From Telmatactis stephensoni (Eukaryota > Cnidaria > Anthozoa > Actiniaria > Isophelliidae), in assembly GCA_029948255.1 (NCBI GenBank), contig JALIZF010001818.1, positions 62,001 to 126,000 of the forward strand: 64,000 bases of DNA, read 5' to 3'. Shown here one piece after another: positions 58,301-62,130 of this stretch. The notes beneath the pieces are model-generated. The model ran no database searches. It had not been told where the DNA came from and was given only the letters and a program-made list of their open reading frames with translations. Made by a program: the position numbers and the translations under genes. Position 1 is the first letter of the stretch. Each line of letters begins with the position of its first letter.

Positions 58301-58378
58301 ACCTTGGGATGCCACGAAATGATATGAGAAAATCACCACGGTAATTAGTATATATAAAGCAATCTTATTTCTCGTCAT
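11825..58378 (-). CDS. pgsAA: Secreted CapA/PgsAA-like poly-gamma-glutamate synthase, 7 exons
   Basis: Seven exons with canonical GT-AG borders and matching phases join to 1155 nt, or 384 residues plus stop. Residues 1-25 are a signal peptide or signal anchor. Residues 26-289 form a complete PGA_cap (CapA) domain: GD at 32-33, GNLE at 70-73, ANNHLNDFG at 114-122, HWGNE at 226-230, GCHSH at 256-260 and SLGNF at 275-279. The C-terminal 95 residues are a family-type extension. In bacteria CapA/PgsAA is the surface subunit needed for poly-gamma-glutamate synthesis and export. In cnidarians homologues were acquired from bacteria and are linked to poly-gamma-glutamate in stinging capsules; that role is inferred here, not shown. 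The gene spans 46.5 kb because its introns hold transposons. Confidence 0.88.
12020..12135. repeat. 18-bp tandem repeat (TTAGGCAAGTATATAAAG)
   Basis: About six to seven slightly varied copies of TTAGGCAAGTATATAAAG, in intron 6 just upstream of the exon 7 acceptor. Confidence 0.9.
12298..12797. repeat. Foldback element, arms about 230 bp, loop about 45 bp
   Basis: GGATTCATAACTTCATGACC at the left end matches the complement of GGTCATGAAGTTATGCATCC at the right end. Pairing continues inward with few mismatches to GCTCATTTAGGAAATATT near 12525 and its partner near 12580. It lies in intron 6 of the synthase and would form a long RNA hairpin when transcribed. Confidence 0.88.
12798..13430 (+). mobile_element. 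tRNA-like SINE split by a hAT element
   Basis: The outer parts (12798-12855 and 13374-13430) join into a tRNA-like unit ending in a perfect B box (GGGTTCGAATCCTGG), followed by a T-rich tail. The interruption is the element at 12856-13373. The A box is less clear (ATTTAGAGCAACGCG region). Confidence 0.5.
12856..13373. mobile_element. hAT-type MITE, 8-bp TSD GTACAAAG
   Basis: 518 bp. The terminal repeats of about 45 bp begin CACAGGGATTCCCAGACCTT and are near-perfect inverted copies of each other. GTACAAAG is directly repeated at 12848-12855 and 13374-13381. The CAGGG-type end and 8-bp duplication fit hAT. No coding capacity. Confidence 0.88.
13810..14085. repeat. Two adjacent inverted repeats
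   Basis: CTCACTCTGAGTGGACGAG (13812) pairs with 13892-13912. ATCAGTTTTATCAGAGGGATTTTGAATAAATC (13914) pairs with 14048-14082. The pair suggests one foldback element whose arms have been broken up. Confidence 0.7.
14542..14657 (-). CDS. pgsAA: Synthase exon 6
   Basis: 116 bp, phases 0 and 2, acceptor TTCGAAAG|ACA, donor CAACAA|GTGAGT. Encodes residues 290-327 (TFYFNRNPPARIFSEF, then SRILRVQIN). It lies C-terminal to the core domain. It is placed in this gene by order, strand, phase and the smooth continuation of the VQIN / KNGFVSAKYLP strand into exon 7. Confidence 0.75.
15368..16389 (+). pseudogene. IS630/Tc1-like transposase, frameshifted
   Basis: The N-terminal frame (15368-15583) encodes a helix-turn-helix of the Tc1/paired type (LSQRTIARELKTSRRFVQNV). 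The coding thread then changes frame near 15580, 15708 and 15945. The second segment (to 15950) contains HCLDESS with the first catalytic Asp. The third (to 16389) contains VIMDNCGFHHG with the second Asp and PPYSPEFNTCE with the acidic third residue; I count 38 residues between them. An 11-bp direct duplication (TGGTCATTTCG) lies between the last two residues and may have lengthened the spacing. Three or more frame changes make this copy inactive. Confidence 0.8.
16561..16758 (-). other. Unassigned 65-codon open frame inside the Tc1-type element
   Basis: An ATG-initiated minus-strand frame lying between the transposase and the SAM-CCHC gene. It has no recognisable motif and could be chance or a remnant of a third frame. 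A GTAAGT at its 3' part could be a splice donor. Confidence 0.2.
17055..17822 (+). CDS. SAM-domain and CCHC zinc-knuckle protein of the Tc1-type element
   Basis: Intact 255-codon frame. Residues about 6-75 resemble a SAM domain: five predicted helices with FQWLHSILHDLNLERLASEF and then LKYLERNDLEVI. Residues 140-170 and 215-250 look like coiled coil. Between them CSHCHQLGHYKARC is an exact CX2CX4HX4C zinc knuckle, a nucleic-acid-binding motif usual in Gag proteins, followed by more Cys and His. It is the best preserved frame of the element although the transposase is broken. Its role is unknown: SAM suggests self-association and the knuckle suggests nucleic-acid binding, so an accessory protein for transposition is a guess. 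A host gene caught between the terminal repeats is the alternative. Confidence 0.7.
   Translation: MAGECSEVFQWLHSILHDLNLERLASEFERRGFRSKHSLKYLERNDLEVIINSPDKLLLAEKRIIEKELEELKKPNLEPKELFPSTSNSAVINNGSLIQMAVASPDSVPLVLNSAVNVETKKSAGSDNISTESSSYLERKCQELTENLSVLEIQVTSAKEKLDVLREEYGRVSRKGDGRRGKLCSHCHQLGHYKARCSYHSCTDMNFCGVAEKHPEKKTEIQELESLIKSLEKKQSKASEDLQSFKLAKEKSMNN
17836..18012 (+). CDS. Small open frame downstream of the SAM-CCHC gene
   Basis: 58 codons beginning MRPRLRQQNLVLYSDRL and ending RHKRYLPYV, in a different frame and 13 bp after the preceding stop. It is charged, with amphipathic-helix character, and not recognised. It may be the true C-terminus of the SAM-CCHC protein reached by a frameshift or a second exon, or a separate small protein. 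Confidence 0.4.
   Translation: MRPRLRQQNLVLYSDRLRLDKDLILLKHIFQNKIPLDTSRDWEMPYLIERHKRYLPYV
18560..18745 (+). mobile_element. Retroposon 3' tail with ATT repeats
   Basis: AAAGCGCTTAGAAC followed by TAAGCGCTATACAAGC and an ATT/TTTA tract is the usual 3' end of a LINE or SINE family in marine invertebrates. It ends a few bases from the donor of synthase exon 5. Confidence 0.45.
18752..18973 (-). CDS. pgsAA: Synthase exon 5 (HWGNE and HSH motifs)
   Basis: 222 bp, phase 0 at both ends, acceptor TCTTTTATAG|AAA. Encodes residues 216-289 with VDVIAVFMHWGNEGE, VGCHSHLLQG and FSLGNFLFG. These carry the metal-binding His and Glu residues of the second half of the domain. The donor AAT|GTAATT lies just before an in-frame TAA. 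Reading through would end the protein at residue 292, but the next exon fits in phase. Confidence 0.88.
19032..19620 (+). mobile_element. tRNA-derived SINE split by a hAT-like element
   Basis: GGGCGGCCGAGTGGTTAGAC (19038) is an A-box-bearing tRNA head and CCTGGTTGGATTCCCG (19476) is the B-box region. A body with GGTTTTCCTCCTGTCATC follows. A degenerate relative with the same tail wording lies at about 30140-30300. Confidence 0.65.
19079..19465. mobile_element. hAT-like MITE, TSD CTCTTTTG
   Basis: 387 bp inserted in the SINE. CTCTTTTG is at 19071-19078 and 19466-19473. Ends share GGGGGACTCC and ACGGGGATGCT as imperfect inverted repeats. The interior has four copies of the word TACCTTTTAGGG, which may be subterminal binding sites. 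Confidence 0.75.
19640..20120. other. No recognised feature
   Basis: Non-repetitive sequence in synthase intron 4. Nothing is recognised in it. Confidence 0.4.
20122..21470. repeat. 172-bp satellite built from TTTTCC and TTATCC words
   Basis: About seven units. The marker GATGCA recurs at 20303, 20475, 20647, 20819, 20991, 21148 and 21319, spacing 172 except one 157-bp unit. Within units, TTTTCC/GGAAAA and TTATCC/GGATAA words recur about every 10-15 bp. The left end TCACGGCAAAAA is repeated inverted at the right end of the 33-kb array. Confidence 0.92.
21480..23500. other. Unannotated intronic stretch
   Basis: No supported gene. Contains a short TTGTGG repeat (about 23346-23366), CA-rich sequence near 22180, and several short open frames with no motif. 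Confidence 0.4.
23510..26380. repeat. Triplicated block (copies near 23.5, 24.1 and 25.3 kb)
   Basis: A segment of about 320 bp containing AAGTACTTTATATATACACTC and CGTACGTTGGTGTTCTGG occurs at about 23520-23860, 24105-24430 and 25305-25630. The last two lie in a larger direct duplication, 23945-25147 and 25150-26370 (period about 1210 bp). Each copy has the perfect palindrome TATATAAAGTACTTTATATA. Open frames within it are shared between copies only because the DNA is duplicated. Confidence 0.88.
26298..26761. mobile_element. G/C-tract hAT-like MITE, TSD GCTTCATA
   Basis: Begins CCCGGGGGGAGGGGGGTAC and ends in GTAC followed by a C tract. GCTTCATA flanks it at 26290-26297 and 26762-26769. 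The interior repeats CCCTATCCCAGA. A truncated left half lies at about 25065-25146, cut by the junction of the tandem duplication. Confidence 0.75.
26770..28100. other. Intronic sequence with a decayed G/C-tract MITE (about 26908-27275)
   Basis: GGGGGTACTCC at 26909 and CCTGTTCCAG words inside match the MITE families at 26.3 and 30.4 kb. The right end near 27265 is degenerate. Nothing coding is supported. Confidence 0.4.
28116..28460. repeat. (CAAT)n microsatellite with CAGT variants
   Basis: About 340 bp of CAAT/CAGT tetranucleotides, purest at 28270-28342. It creates an open frame of Ser-Ile-Asn-Gln repeats with no biological meaning. Confidence 0.97.
28461..30340. other. Intronic sequence; degenerate SINE at about 30140-30300
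   Basis: No gene is supported. The stretch near 30148 (GGCATGGTTGAGTGGTATTG) and its tail (TTTTTCCTCCCTCATCAAAA) resemble the SINE at 19.0-19.6 kb. Confidence 0.4.
30342..30692. mobile_element. G/C-tract hAT-like MITE, TSD AGATTACC
   Basis: 351 bp. Starts CCCAGGGGGGGTACTC and ends GAGTACCCC followed by a C tract. AGATTACC is at 30334-30341 and 30693-30700. Internal CCCTGTTCAAGAC words repeat. It shares its end design with 26298-26761. Confidence 0.75.
30701..32055. other. Intronic sequence with a further G-tract MITE remnant (about 31015-31260)
   Basis: GGGGGGGGATACTC at about 31032 with AAAGGTACCC words resembles the same MITE group. No coding sequence is seen. The 300 bp before 32063 could hold a promoter for the spliced locus that follows. 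Confidence 0.35.
32063..33048 (+). CDS. Candidate small spliced gene nested in synthase intron 4
   Basis: Five exon-like segments with good borders: 32063-32144, 32246-32320, 32442-32495, 32706-32826 and 32903-33018. Acceptors are CTTTTCAG, TTTCACAG, TTTCTTTCAG, CTTTGTAG and TTTTACAG; donors are GTAAGG, GTAAAA, GTAAGT and GTATAA. Segments 3 to 5 join in phase (0, 1) into YHRQKYHLFAF, then ERRQCFVNSGLLHKRSSQ, then GQDHGKVDVDGFLSRTKVFG, with a stop at 33016-33018 and AATAAA at 33043. Segments 2 and 3 and their introns are similar to each other, so an exon was duplicated. I do not recognise the protein. It may be a short protein or a non-coding RNA. It runs antisense to the synthase. Confidence 0.4.
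33164..33935. repeat. 90-bp satellite, TTATCC/GGAAAA word array
   Basis: Six near-identical 90-bp units (about 33211-33750) plus degenerate flanks to 33935. Because 90 is a multiple of three, one frame stays open for 216 codons; I regard that as a by-product. It uses the same words as the 20-kb array (TTATCC, GGAAAA, GGATAA), and its right end is the complement of TTCACGGCAAAAA. Confidence 0.92.
34292..35790 (+). pseudogene. LINE reverse transcriptase and 3' UTR, 5'-truncated
   Basis: The RT starts abruptly at the FAKAFDSVDH box, so it is 5'-truncated with no endonuclease. It then has [23 protein letters not shown], the catalytic YADDTKLY and the LCYGTEIWSPH thumb region. A frameshift near 35150 leads to RPGEMPCKERLTKLNILPL, and a TAG at about 35305 interrupts the final segment, which ends at about 35523. 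The UTR that follows has direct repeats (ACCTGGACCCATGTGCC and TACCTGGGCCGTGTGCC) and the phrase GGTCCCGGCACCGCTAG, which recurs at 42600. The UTR therefore seems to be split by the insertions at about 35.8-42.5 kb. Confidence 0.85.
36069..38989. mobile_element. CACTA-like non-autonomous element, TSD TCA
   Basis: 2921 bp. Ends CACTGGACAAAAAGACGGAT and its exact complement. TCA flanks both ends (36066-36068 and 38990-38992). Both subterminal zones are dense in AAATTTACT/TTTACAT words and contain tandem units: about 77-bp repeats at 36290-36530 and about 110-bp repeats at 38500-38710. CACTR ends, a 3-bp duplication and subterminal repeats fit EnSpm/CACTA. No transposase is seen inside. A foldback element lies at about 36885-37015. 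Confidence 0.8.
36885..37015. repeat. Foldback element of the TAATACCATG family
   Basis: GGCACTGAGGGATATTAG pairs with CTAATATCCCTCAGTGCC, and GGGAGGTTTAGT pairs with ACTAAACCTCCC. The family recurs at 43543, 44652 and, in variant form, at 44.4-45.4, 50.8 and 57.1 kb. Confidence 0.7.
39124..41631 (+). pseudogene. Putative DDE-type transposase of a multicopy invertebrate family
   Basis: A possible first exon, 39124-39266 (donor GTAAGT), joins in phase to 39366 across a 99-bp intron. The body follows: NISKCIEKRPDEKADSV, a Lys/Glu-rich coiled coil, then KEDCQTTLSFLGLYNFVA, SGDGTNIGKRL (candidate first Asp), GGDWKFLA, CKCPRKERSHIDKSWS, MIDTLHLFLRISD (second Asp), TPYIHALYAHIPEF, QQGIEKYND (candidate Glu) and a C-terminal CGNC/CTKKCNNC cluster. 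Decay: frameshift near 39866, TAA at 40494-40496, and two frame changes at 40600-40640. The family name is unknown to me. The acidic triad is my assignment. It converges on the chromo-barrel gene 80 bp downstream. Confidence 0.6.
41713..42433 (-). pseudogene. Chromo-barrel/Tudor-knot protein, one frameshift
   Basis: Starts MASKREGKAPKPFIQEVFCD at 42433. A basic stretch is followed by YPVTVTEVDKKQNRIKIHYV and GYSSKYDEWR, the signature of a chromo-barrel or Tudor-knot domain (methyl-lysine or nucleic-acid binding in MSL/MRG-type proteins). A middle region follows, then after a one-base insertion near 41950 the frame continues as LATLLGNKWDERIFNDNNGYF to a stop at 41713. About 240 residues in all. 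It is tail-to-tail with the transposase. A two-gene mobile element is plausible but no shared terminal repeat was found. Confidence 0.6.
42515..42840 (+). mobile_element. LINE 3' UTR end with polyadenylation signal
   Basis: CACATGAGTCCCGGCACTGC and TTTTAGGGTTTGGGGAGGG repeat the wording at 35620-35700. AATAAA with a short A-run ends it at about 42835. It is probably the distal part of the LINE that begins at 34292. Confidence 0.55.
42841..43210. other. Unassigned sequence
   Basis: No coding or clear repeat. A short palindrome GCGCACGCTAGCGCGTGC lies near 42873. Confidence 0.35.
43215..45874. mobile_element. piggyBac-like (TTAA) element, filled by nested insertions
   Basis: TTAA flanks at 43211-43214 and 45875-45878. 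Ends GGTTGGTGCCTACGA and the complement GCAGGCACCAACC are inverted. The outer 330 bp and the last 200 bp match, in reverse, a compact 370-bp relative at 63.6-63.9 kb. The middle (43540-45390) is later foldback insertions. Confidence 0.7.
43540..45390. repeat. Nested foldback cluster with a 600-bp duplication
   Basis: Foldbacks of the TAATACCATG family occur at 43543-44095 and 44652-44830. A 600-bp segment (44041-44640) is repeated at 44791-45390, including the ATGAGGGACGATTAGTTCTAA hairpins. The first foldback is itself interrupted at about 43672-44026 by a 355-bp insert with ends TTTTCACCAGGG and CCCTGATGAAAA, possible TSD ACTA, and an internal TATAAAAG box. Confidence 0.75.
45880..46076 (-). 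other. Unassigned open frame next to the TTAA element
   Basis: Starts MPKHELLYPRHFWLKSVIEK and runs into the TTAA site at 45878. Sequence character is protein-like (aromatic and charged mix), but I do not recognise it. It may be a gene fragment cut by the insertion, or chance. Confidence 0.25.
46195..46330. repeat. Foldback element
   Basis: GATATAAACACTGATGCATAAACATGAG pairs with its complement near 46304-46328. Inside, GTTAAAACACTCAT pairs with ATGAGTGTTTTAAC. Confidence 0.75.
46574..46682. repeat. Foldback element resembling the 1.5 and 7.9 kb hairpins
   Basis: GTGTTTTATCGTGGA pairs perfectly with TCCACGATAAAACAC, and an outer AAAAAACTCAC/CTCGTTTTTT pair surrounds it. The layout (T-run, ACTCA..CTCGT words) resembles the earlier family but the arm sequence is its own. 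Confidence 0.65.
46903..47085 (-). CDS. pgsAA: Synthase exon 4
   Basis: 183 bp, phase 0 at both ends, acceptor CATGTTAG|GAT, donor TTGAAG|GTAAAG. Encodes residues 155-215, including IVTVKGIKIGFLGYCDV and then SGPAIYSDQAATRDVNRLK. This is the beta-strand region between the ANNH and HWG motifs of CapA. The following intron is about 27.9 kb. Confidence 0.88.
47464..47487 (+). repeat. Poly-C tract
   Basis: A near-pure run of about 20-26 C residues beside the 20-bp array. Length is likely to be unstable or mis-assembled. Confidence 0.9.
47505..48318. repeat. 20-bp tandem array (CGTTACTTGCCGTTGCTTAC)
   Basis: About 40 copies, with higher-order pieces such as CTACCGCTCAGACTACCCG repeated three times. 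It lies wholly in synthase intron 3, 93 bp after the exon 3 donor. On the gene's strand nearly every unit reads GGTAAGCAACGG, a 5' splice-site-like word. All three forward frames stay open for long stretches; these are repeat artefacts. Confidence 0.95.
48412..48562 (-). CDS. pgsAA: Synthase exon 3 (ANNH motif)
   Basis: 151 bp, phases 2 and 0, acceptor TTTGTATAG|A, donor CAG|GTAAGT. Encodes residues 105-154, with AGFDIMTLANNHLNDFG, the most conserved CapA motif (Asn and His are metal or catalytic residues in the fold). It is followed immediately in the intron by a 20-bp repeat array rich in GGTAAGC. Confidence 0.92.
48960..49990. repeat. Giant foldback, arms about 480 bp
   Basis: The centre is at about 49470 (CCTTATACATATGACGTAATATCTATAAGG region). 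GTCACGTGGCGTATTACGTC and its partner pair, and pairing continues outward through TGACGTCATAAATGACGTAC to about 48965 and 49985. The inner 130 bp are almost perfect. A partial relative begins at 63950. It lies in synthase intron 2. Confidence 0.9.
50230..50600. repeat. Foldback MITE (copy also at 61760-62130)
   Basis: Contains TCAAGGAGATAGGAATTTTC and its complement GAAAATTCGTATCTCCTTGA about 90 bp apart. The flanking TTCCCAAACTTAAAAACAAT and AGTAAAACTGTGAAGTTTGA words are shared, inverted, with 61760-62000. Confidence 0.7.
50760..51030. repeat. Two foldbacks: TAATACCATG family and GATGTTGGGAGAA hairpin
   Basis: 50760-50895 carries TCCCTCATTAATGATGTATGAGGGA and ends GATCCCGAGGTGATCATGGT. 50900-51030 pairs AAAAACGGTTTACCGTGT with ACACGGTAAATCGTTTTT. 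Confidence 0.65.
51039..51882. mobile_element. piggyBac-like MITE (TTAA TSD)
   Basis: 844 bp. TTAA at 51035-51038 and 51883-51886. Ends GGTAGCTAATTCCGGAGCC and the complement GGTAGTTCCGGACC. No coding frame. Confidence 0.6.
51890..55440. other. Intron 2 sequence without a recognised gene
   Basis: Contains a direct repeat of CAATTCCACGCTGA (51966 and 52169), an A-rich run at 52340-52410, and a short hairpin with a G-run at about 55355-55395. None of the short open frames shows a motif. Confidence 0.4.
55937..56763. mobile_element. piggyBac-like MITE, perfect 20-bp ends, TTAA TSD
   Basis: 827 bp. GGTGACTGACTACGTTGGCA at the left is perfectly inverted at the right. TTAA at 55933-55936 and 56764-56767. 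The left duplicate shows the empty site (GATTTTAAAAGTTC at about 2239), proving a young insertion. It lies 23 bp from the 3' end of synthase exon 2. The interior has no transposase. Confidence 0.92.
56786..57020 (-). CDS. pgsAA: Synthase exon 2 (PGA_cap start)
   Basis: 235 bp, phases 1 and 2, acceptor CTCAG|TT, donor AG|GTGCGT. Encodes residues 26-104. It includes TLDFVGDINLGGPVRY, whose Asp33 is the expected first metal-site residue, and DLAIGNLEAPF. A GTAAGA four bases downstream is an alternative donor, but only AG|GTGCGT keeps the frame into exon 3. Confidence 0.9.
57066..57172. repeat. Truncated foldback of the GATCACCTCGGGATC family in synthase intron 1
   Basis: ATGATCACCTCGGGATCC-like left end, then GAGGGACGTTTAATGTCTAA. 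It matches, inverted, 50815-50895. It stops at a TTAA followed by GGTGACT, perhaps another TTAA-type end. Confidence 0.5.
57690..57990 (+). mobile_element. Penelope-like element, 3' remnant
   Basis: GAGCCTCTGGCAGGAATCGT through CCTGCCTTTGTTAAAAAAAT matches the end of the GIY-YIG frame at 3405-3465, followed by the same 3' UTR. Only the last 300 bp survive in this copy. Confidence 0.75.
58303..58378 (-). CDS. pgsAA: Synthase exon 1 (signal peptide)
   Basis: Starts at ATG 58378-58376 and encodes MTRNKIALYILITVVIF followed by SYHFVASQ, then one extra base before the donor CAAG|GTAAAC. A basic N-terminus, a hydrophobic core of about 13 residues and a small-residue end (VAS) make a clear signal peptide or signal anchor. 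The leftover G joins TT of exon 2 to give Val, exactly restoring the PGA_cap start. Choosing this ATG is supported by the phase match and by conservation of the ATG context in the left duplicate. Confidence 0.82.
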
Positions 58379-60370
58379 CTTTACAGCTTCCAACGGCAAA
58401 TTAAAAGAAGCCGTTTGAATATTAAATAGCACACTAAGGACTGCACCTTGTTAATCTCAAGGGTTTAACAGGTATTGAACACATTTTGATGTTTATATAG
58501 TTGAGTGTCAAAATGCTACCTGTAACCTCGATTAAAATTTACTCTTCTCTTGAATCTCTATTCTACCAAGTACTTTAAATAGCCAAATATATCAAAAACC
58601 ACCTTTCTAAAAGTCTAAAGACCAAAATTTACATATCTTATACCTTTTTCTGATAAAATGACTAATTTGGGAATTATGAAGAAGTACCGAAAAAAATGCG
58701 CAGTCTCAGAATTTAAGGTTTATTCTCTTTCCGTTTTGTATGGACGGATCAAATTTTTATTCCACCTTGTTTTGCCAACATTGATCTCGCAAAGGGTGTC
58801 TGAGTTTTTTTATTAACGCTCCATTCTTTTAATTGAATTTTGAAGTTCGACATACGTGTTTTTAGGGGCCCTCTTTACAAAATGCCTCATATCTAAAGAA
58901 AGAATAGAAAAAAAGGAAACGCAGACACACTTTGGAAGATGAATATCTTTTGAATCAACTTGCCAAATATCGTTGAAATTGATTGATTACCGAGGGAGAA
59001 CAAATCTTTTAAAGTTGCATTTTTCTCTAAAATCTCTTCGCGAGAAAAGCATGATTTATAACTTTCAAAGGATTAAGGTTTATTTACACAGGGGTTATTT
59101 TATTTATTTTTTATTTATTTTTATTTTTCTTATTTTTTGAAACAACTCTCTTTGTAAACTGAAAACTTTTTAATTTACTTTTCTTATACTAGGAATAAGC
59201 AAAGCTTATGTGAGTGCTGCCATAGAATTTTTGCAATTGTCATACAGTGATTTGTAAAATATTAAAGTTCTTTTGTAGGGAGGTTTTCCTGTGCTAAACA
59301 GTAAGAATAAAAATATTCAAACCTATTCCTTATAAGCAATGACTGTAAGAAATTGTTATTCGCCCGGCCCTCGGCGAGTTTTGTATACAAGTGTCTAGTT
59401 GTTTAGGTCTTTTGTTATTGTTTCGCACCAATTGATGCAAAGTAATGCTCGAAAAAGAGCAGGAGAACAACAATTTTAAACAAGCATTACTCTGATCGTT
59501 CGTAAAGGCTGTCATTTCATAATATTTAAATAAAAACTTCCACTTATTTACCTACACTTCCTCCACGTAATCTTGTCAAATACATGTGACTGTAAAATCC
59601 GGTTCGATCCGGTTTGGTTTATAATGGCTACTCACTGAGTTTGCCGAAATTTTACCGAACTAATGAAACAGGTTTGATCCGGTTTGGTGGCTTGTTGAAT
59701 CCTTCCAACAAAATATCGATTTACCACAGGATTACCGTTCTCAAAGCATGTCCAGAAAAGGATGCTGCCGACGCTCGCTCGCGCTTGGCAGCAAAAACGA
59801 AAGATTATACCCTAATTACTCGTGCCCAGGCCATAACGAACATACATAGAAGCAAGTCAATTATATTCCTCATTCAAGCATTCAAGAGATCTTGAAAGGT
59901 TATATATGTTTGTACTGAATTTTAATATCGAAATTATCACCAGACAATTTATACGTTTCTATTTGACCTCGCGTTTAAAACTTAAAACTCTTTGTTTGTT
60001 TGTTTTGTTTTATTGTTTGTTTTAACGAGGATATAACAGGTAAAGCAAGGCTTTTTTCCAACCTGGTCCTCAAATCCTGAAATAAATACACACTGATAAT
60101 CGGTAAACATAAAGTGTTTAAAAATCCCAACTGGCAAGGAGGCAAACCAGTTGGCTATATTACAAGCATGGCAAGTTTGGTCACGTAATGTCTTTTATTC
60201 ATATATAAATCATCCGAAACATGAACGAAAAAATACACGATTTGTTATTGTGTCAAAAACGCCGTTGTAGAAGTCTTTACAGCAAACAATTGAGATATAT
60301 AGTGAAATATAAAGTTGAATAAACTGGTATATTTGCAGGTAATATTTTTGCATGTCGACGATATATAATA
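58379..60370. other. Upstream region of the synthase gene; no other gene recognised
   Basis: The first 200 bp (minus-strand promoter side) are conserved in the left copy to about 4260, which suggests promoter and 5' UTR. GCTATTTAATATTC about 50 bp before the ATG is TATA-like. Beyond 58610 the sequence is private to this copy: AT-rich runs at 59095-59150 and no supported coding region. An open frame at 59614-59895 has no motif. Confidence 0.4.
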
Positions 60371-60790
60371 CCCATTTGTGTCTTTTGGAGATACTCATAA
60401 TTATAACACTCGTCACAAGAACAATCTACGTAAACCTCACTCCAGTAAGACTTATGGACAAAATCGCTTCATATGTCATTGCATTGACGAATGGAATAAT
60501 CTTCCTGAAGAAATAAGAACTTTACCTTTTAAGCACTTTAAGAGAGCTATAAGTAAAATTTAAATTCATAATTTTTATTATATCACCATACGATACATAA
60601 TTTTTATGCTTTTTATATATTTTAGTGTTTTATTGGTTTTTTTTATCATTTTACTTTATATAGATATATTTTTGTTTTCTTTTCTTTTCATTCAGGGCCT
60701 CACTGAAAATCACTTGACGTGAGTGGGCTCCCTGTTTAAAGATTTATATTATTATTATTTATTATTATTATTATTATTATCATGATAATA
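60370..60790 (+). pseudogene. LINE 3' end (RT C-terminus, UTR, TTA tail)
   Basis: Begins within HNYNTRHKNNLRKPHSSK and continues FICHCIDEWNNLPEEI to a stop at 60563, the usual end of a CR1/jockey-like RT. The UTR has GGGCCTCACTGAAAATCACT and GTGGGCTCCCTGTTTAAAG and ends in a TTA microsatellite. Severely 5'-truncated. Confidence 0.8.
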
Positions 60791-61154
60791 GAAGGACAAA
60801 GGCAAACACTAATAGCTGCTGACAGACAAATTGATTAATCAGATATTCTTTAGTTTAAGTTAGCCGATTCAAAAAAGGTCTTATGTAACGGTTAACTATT
60901 TCCCGGGATGGTGAAGAAAGCGTGACACGACTCGGGGAAGAGTACGAACGGGGTCGGTCATTGAAGCCTCTCCTAAAAGGGGCTCCCGGGGCACGAGTGA
61001 ACGCACGTGTGCGTCTAGTTAACCTTACAACACGTTTTCTAAAAATTAGATAATTTGAAGCGATTTTGGGCCCCGTGTATCCTTAATGTAGATTTTGAAT
61101 TTCGGGGGAAGACCCGGGACAGGTTTTGAATTTTGAATTCAAGACCTGCATAGA

Positions 61155-61385
61155 CCTGCATTAGGTTTTTTTTTTTTTTTGGGGGGGGGGGGGGGGGCAA
61201 GCTAGTCATTATAACACACATTTGAGAGCGTTTACCTTCAATGCACATTTGGGATTTTAGAAACACACTAGAAGTCAGAAAGATATATGATATATCTTAC
61301 GAATAGACCCTACCGAGCCTCGAACCTTCAACCCTTAGCATCTGACGGTCAGTCCACTTACCACGATGCTATTCGGTAAATCGTT
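61155..61385 (-). mobile_element. tRNA-derived SINE, duplicate of 4436-4690
   Basis: On the minus strand: A-box-like TAGCATCGTGGTAAGTGG and B-box GGTTCGAGGC. It ends beside a T-run and an 18-bp G-run at about 61165-61197. Confidence 0.6.
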
Positions 61386-61759
61386 GACCATGACGGAATT
61401 TTAAGAAGCTTTATTTCAACACAGCTATTGTTCGACGTTAATTTGATGCACATATAAATCACTCGATATAACTTAAATCCGATGATCTGTGTTCTTATCA
61501 GTTCCAGAATTTTTGCATTGAAACAATAAAAATAGGGTTTAGTTAGTTTTTAAACCACTTCAAACGCACGGGCTCGGGTTCGCATTGATCGAAATTCAAG
61601 ACCTCGGGCCGCTCGCCTTAGCGTTTGAACCTTTATATATATTCCTATTTGCACAAACATTGACCCTAATTCAAAACAAAGAAGCTGACATGAAAACTGG
61701 GAAATTTGTTGAGTAGTTGATTTTGACGAAGCCCACGTACATGGTCATTTCAAACAGTA

Positions 61760-62130
61760 ACACTGTGAAGTTTGAAGTATATAAGTTGAAAAGTCAAGGA
61801 GATACGAATTTTCAAAAATAGAAATTTGTTGGTATCTCTTGCATAACTGTAAGTGTTTTCATACAAAATTTCTATTTTTGAAAATTCGTATCTCTTTGAT
61901 TTTTCAACTGATATCCTTCAAACTTCACAGTTTTACTGATTTGGATATGCTCTTTCCAGCTATGGTAATTGTTTTTAAGTTTGGGAACTTTTGGAATTAC
62001 ATGAAAAAGCCATTAGTATGAAATGACTGTAGCAATTCACAAAATACGTCATTTACACGTATAAGACTGCAGAATACGTCTTGGTAACAGTCATATTCGC
62101 ATTCAGCATGAAAAATTAATTTAGAATAGT
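61760..62130. repeat. Foldback MITE, copy of 50230-50600
   Basis: CACTGTGAAGTTTGAAG pairs with CTTCAAACTTCACAG, and TCAAGGAGATACGAATTTTC pairs with GAAAATTCGTATCTC. It is absent from the left duplicate near 5700, so it inserted after the duplication. Confidence 0.75.
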
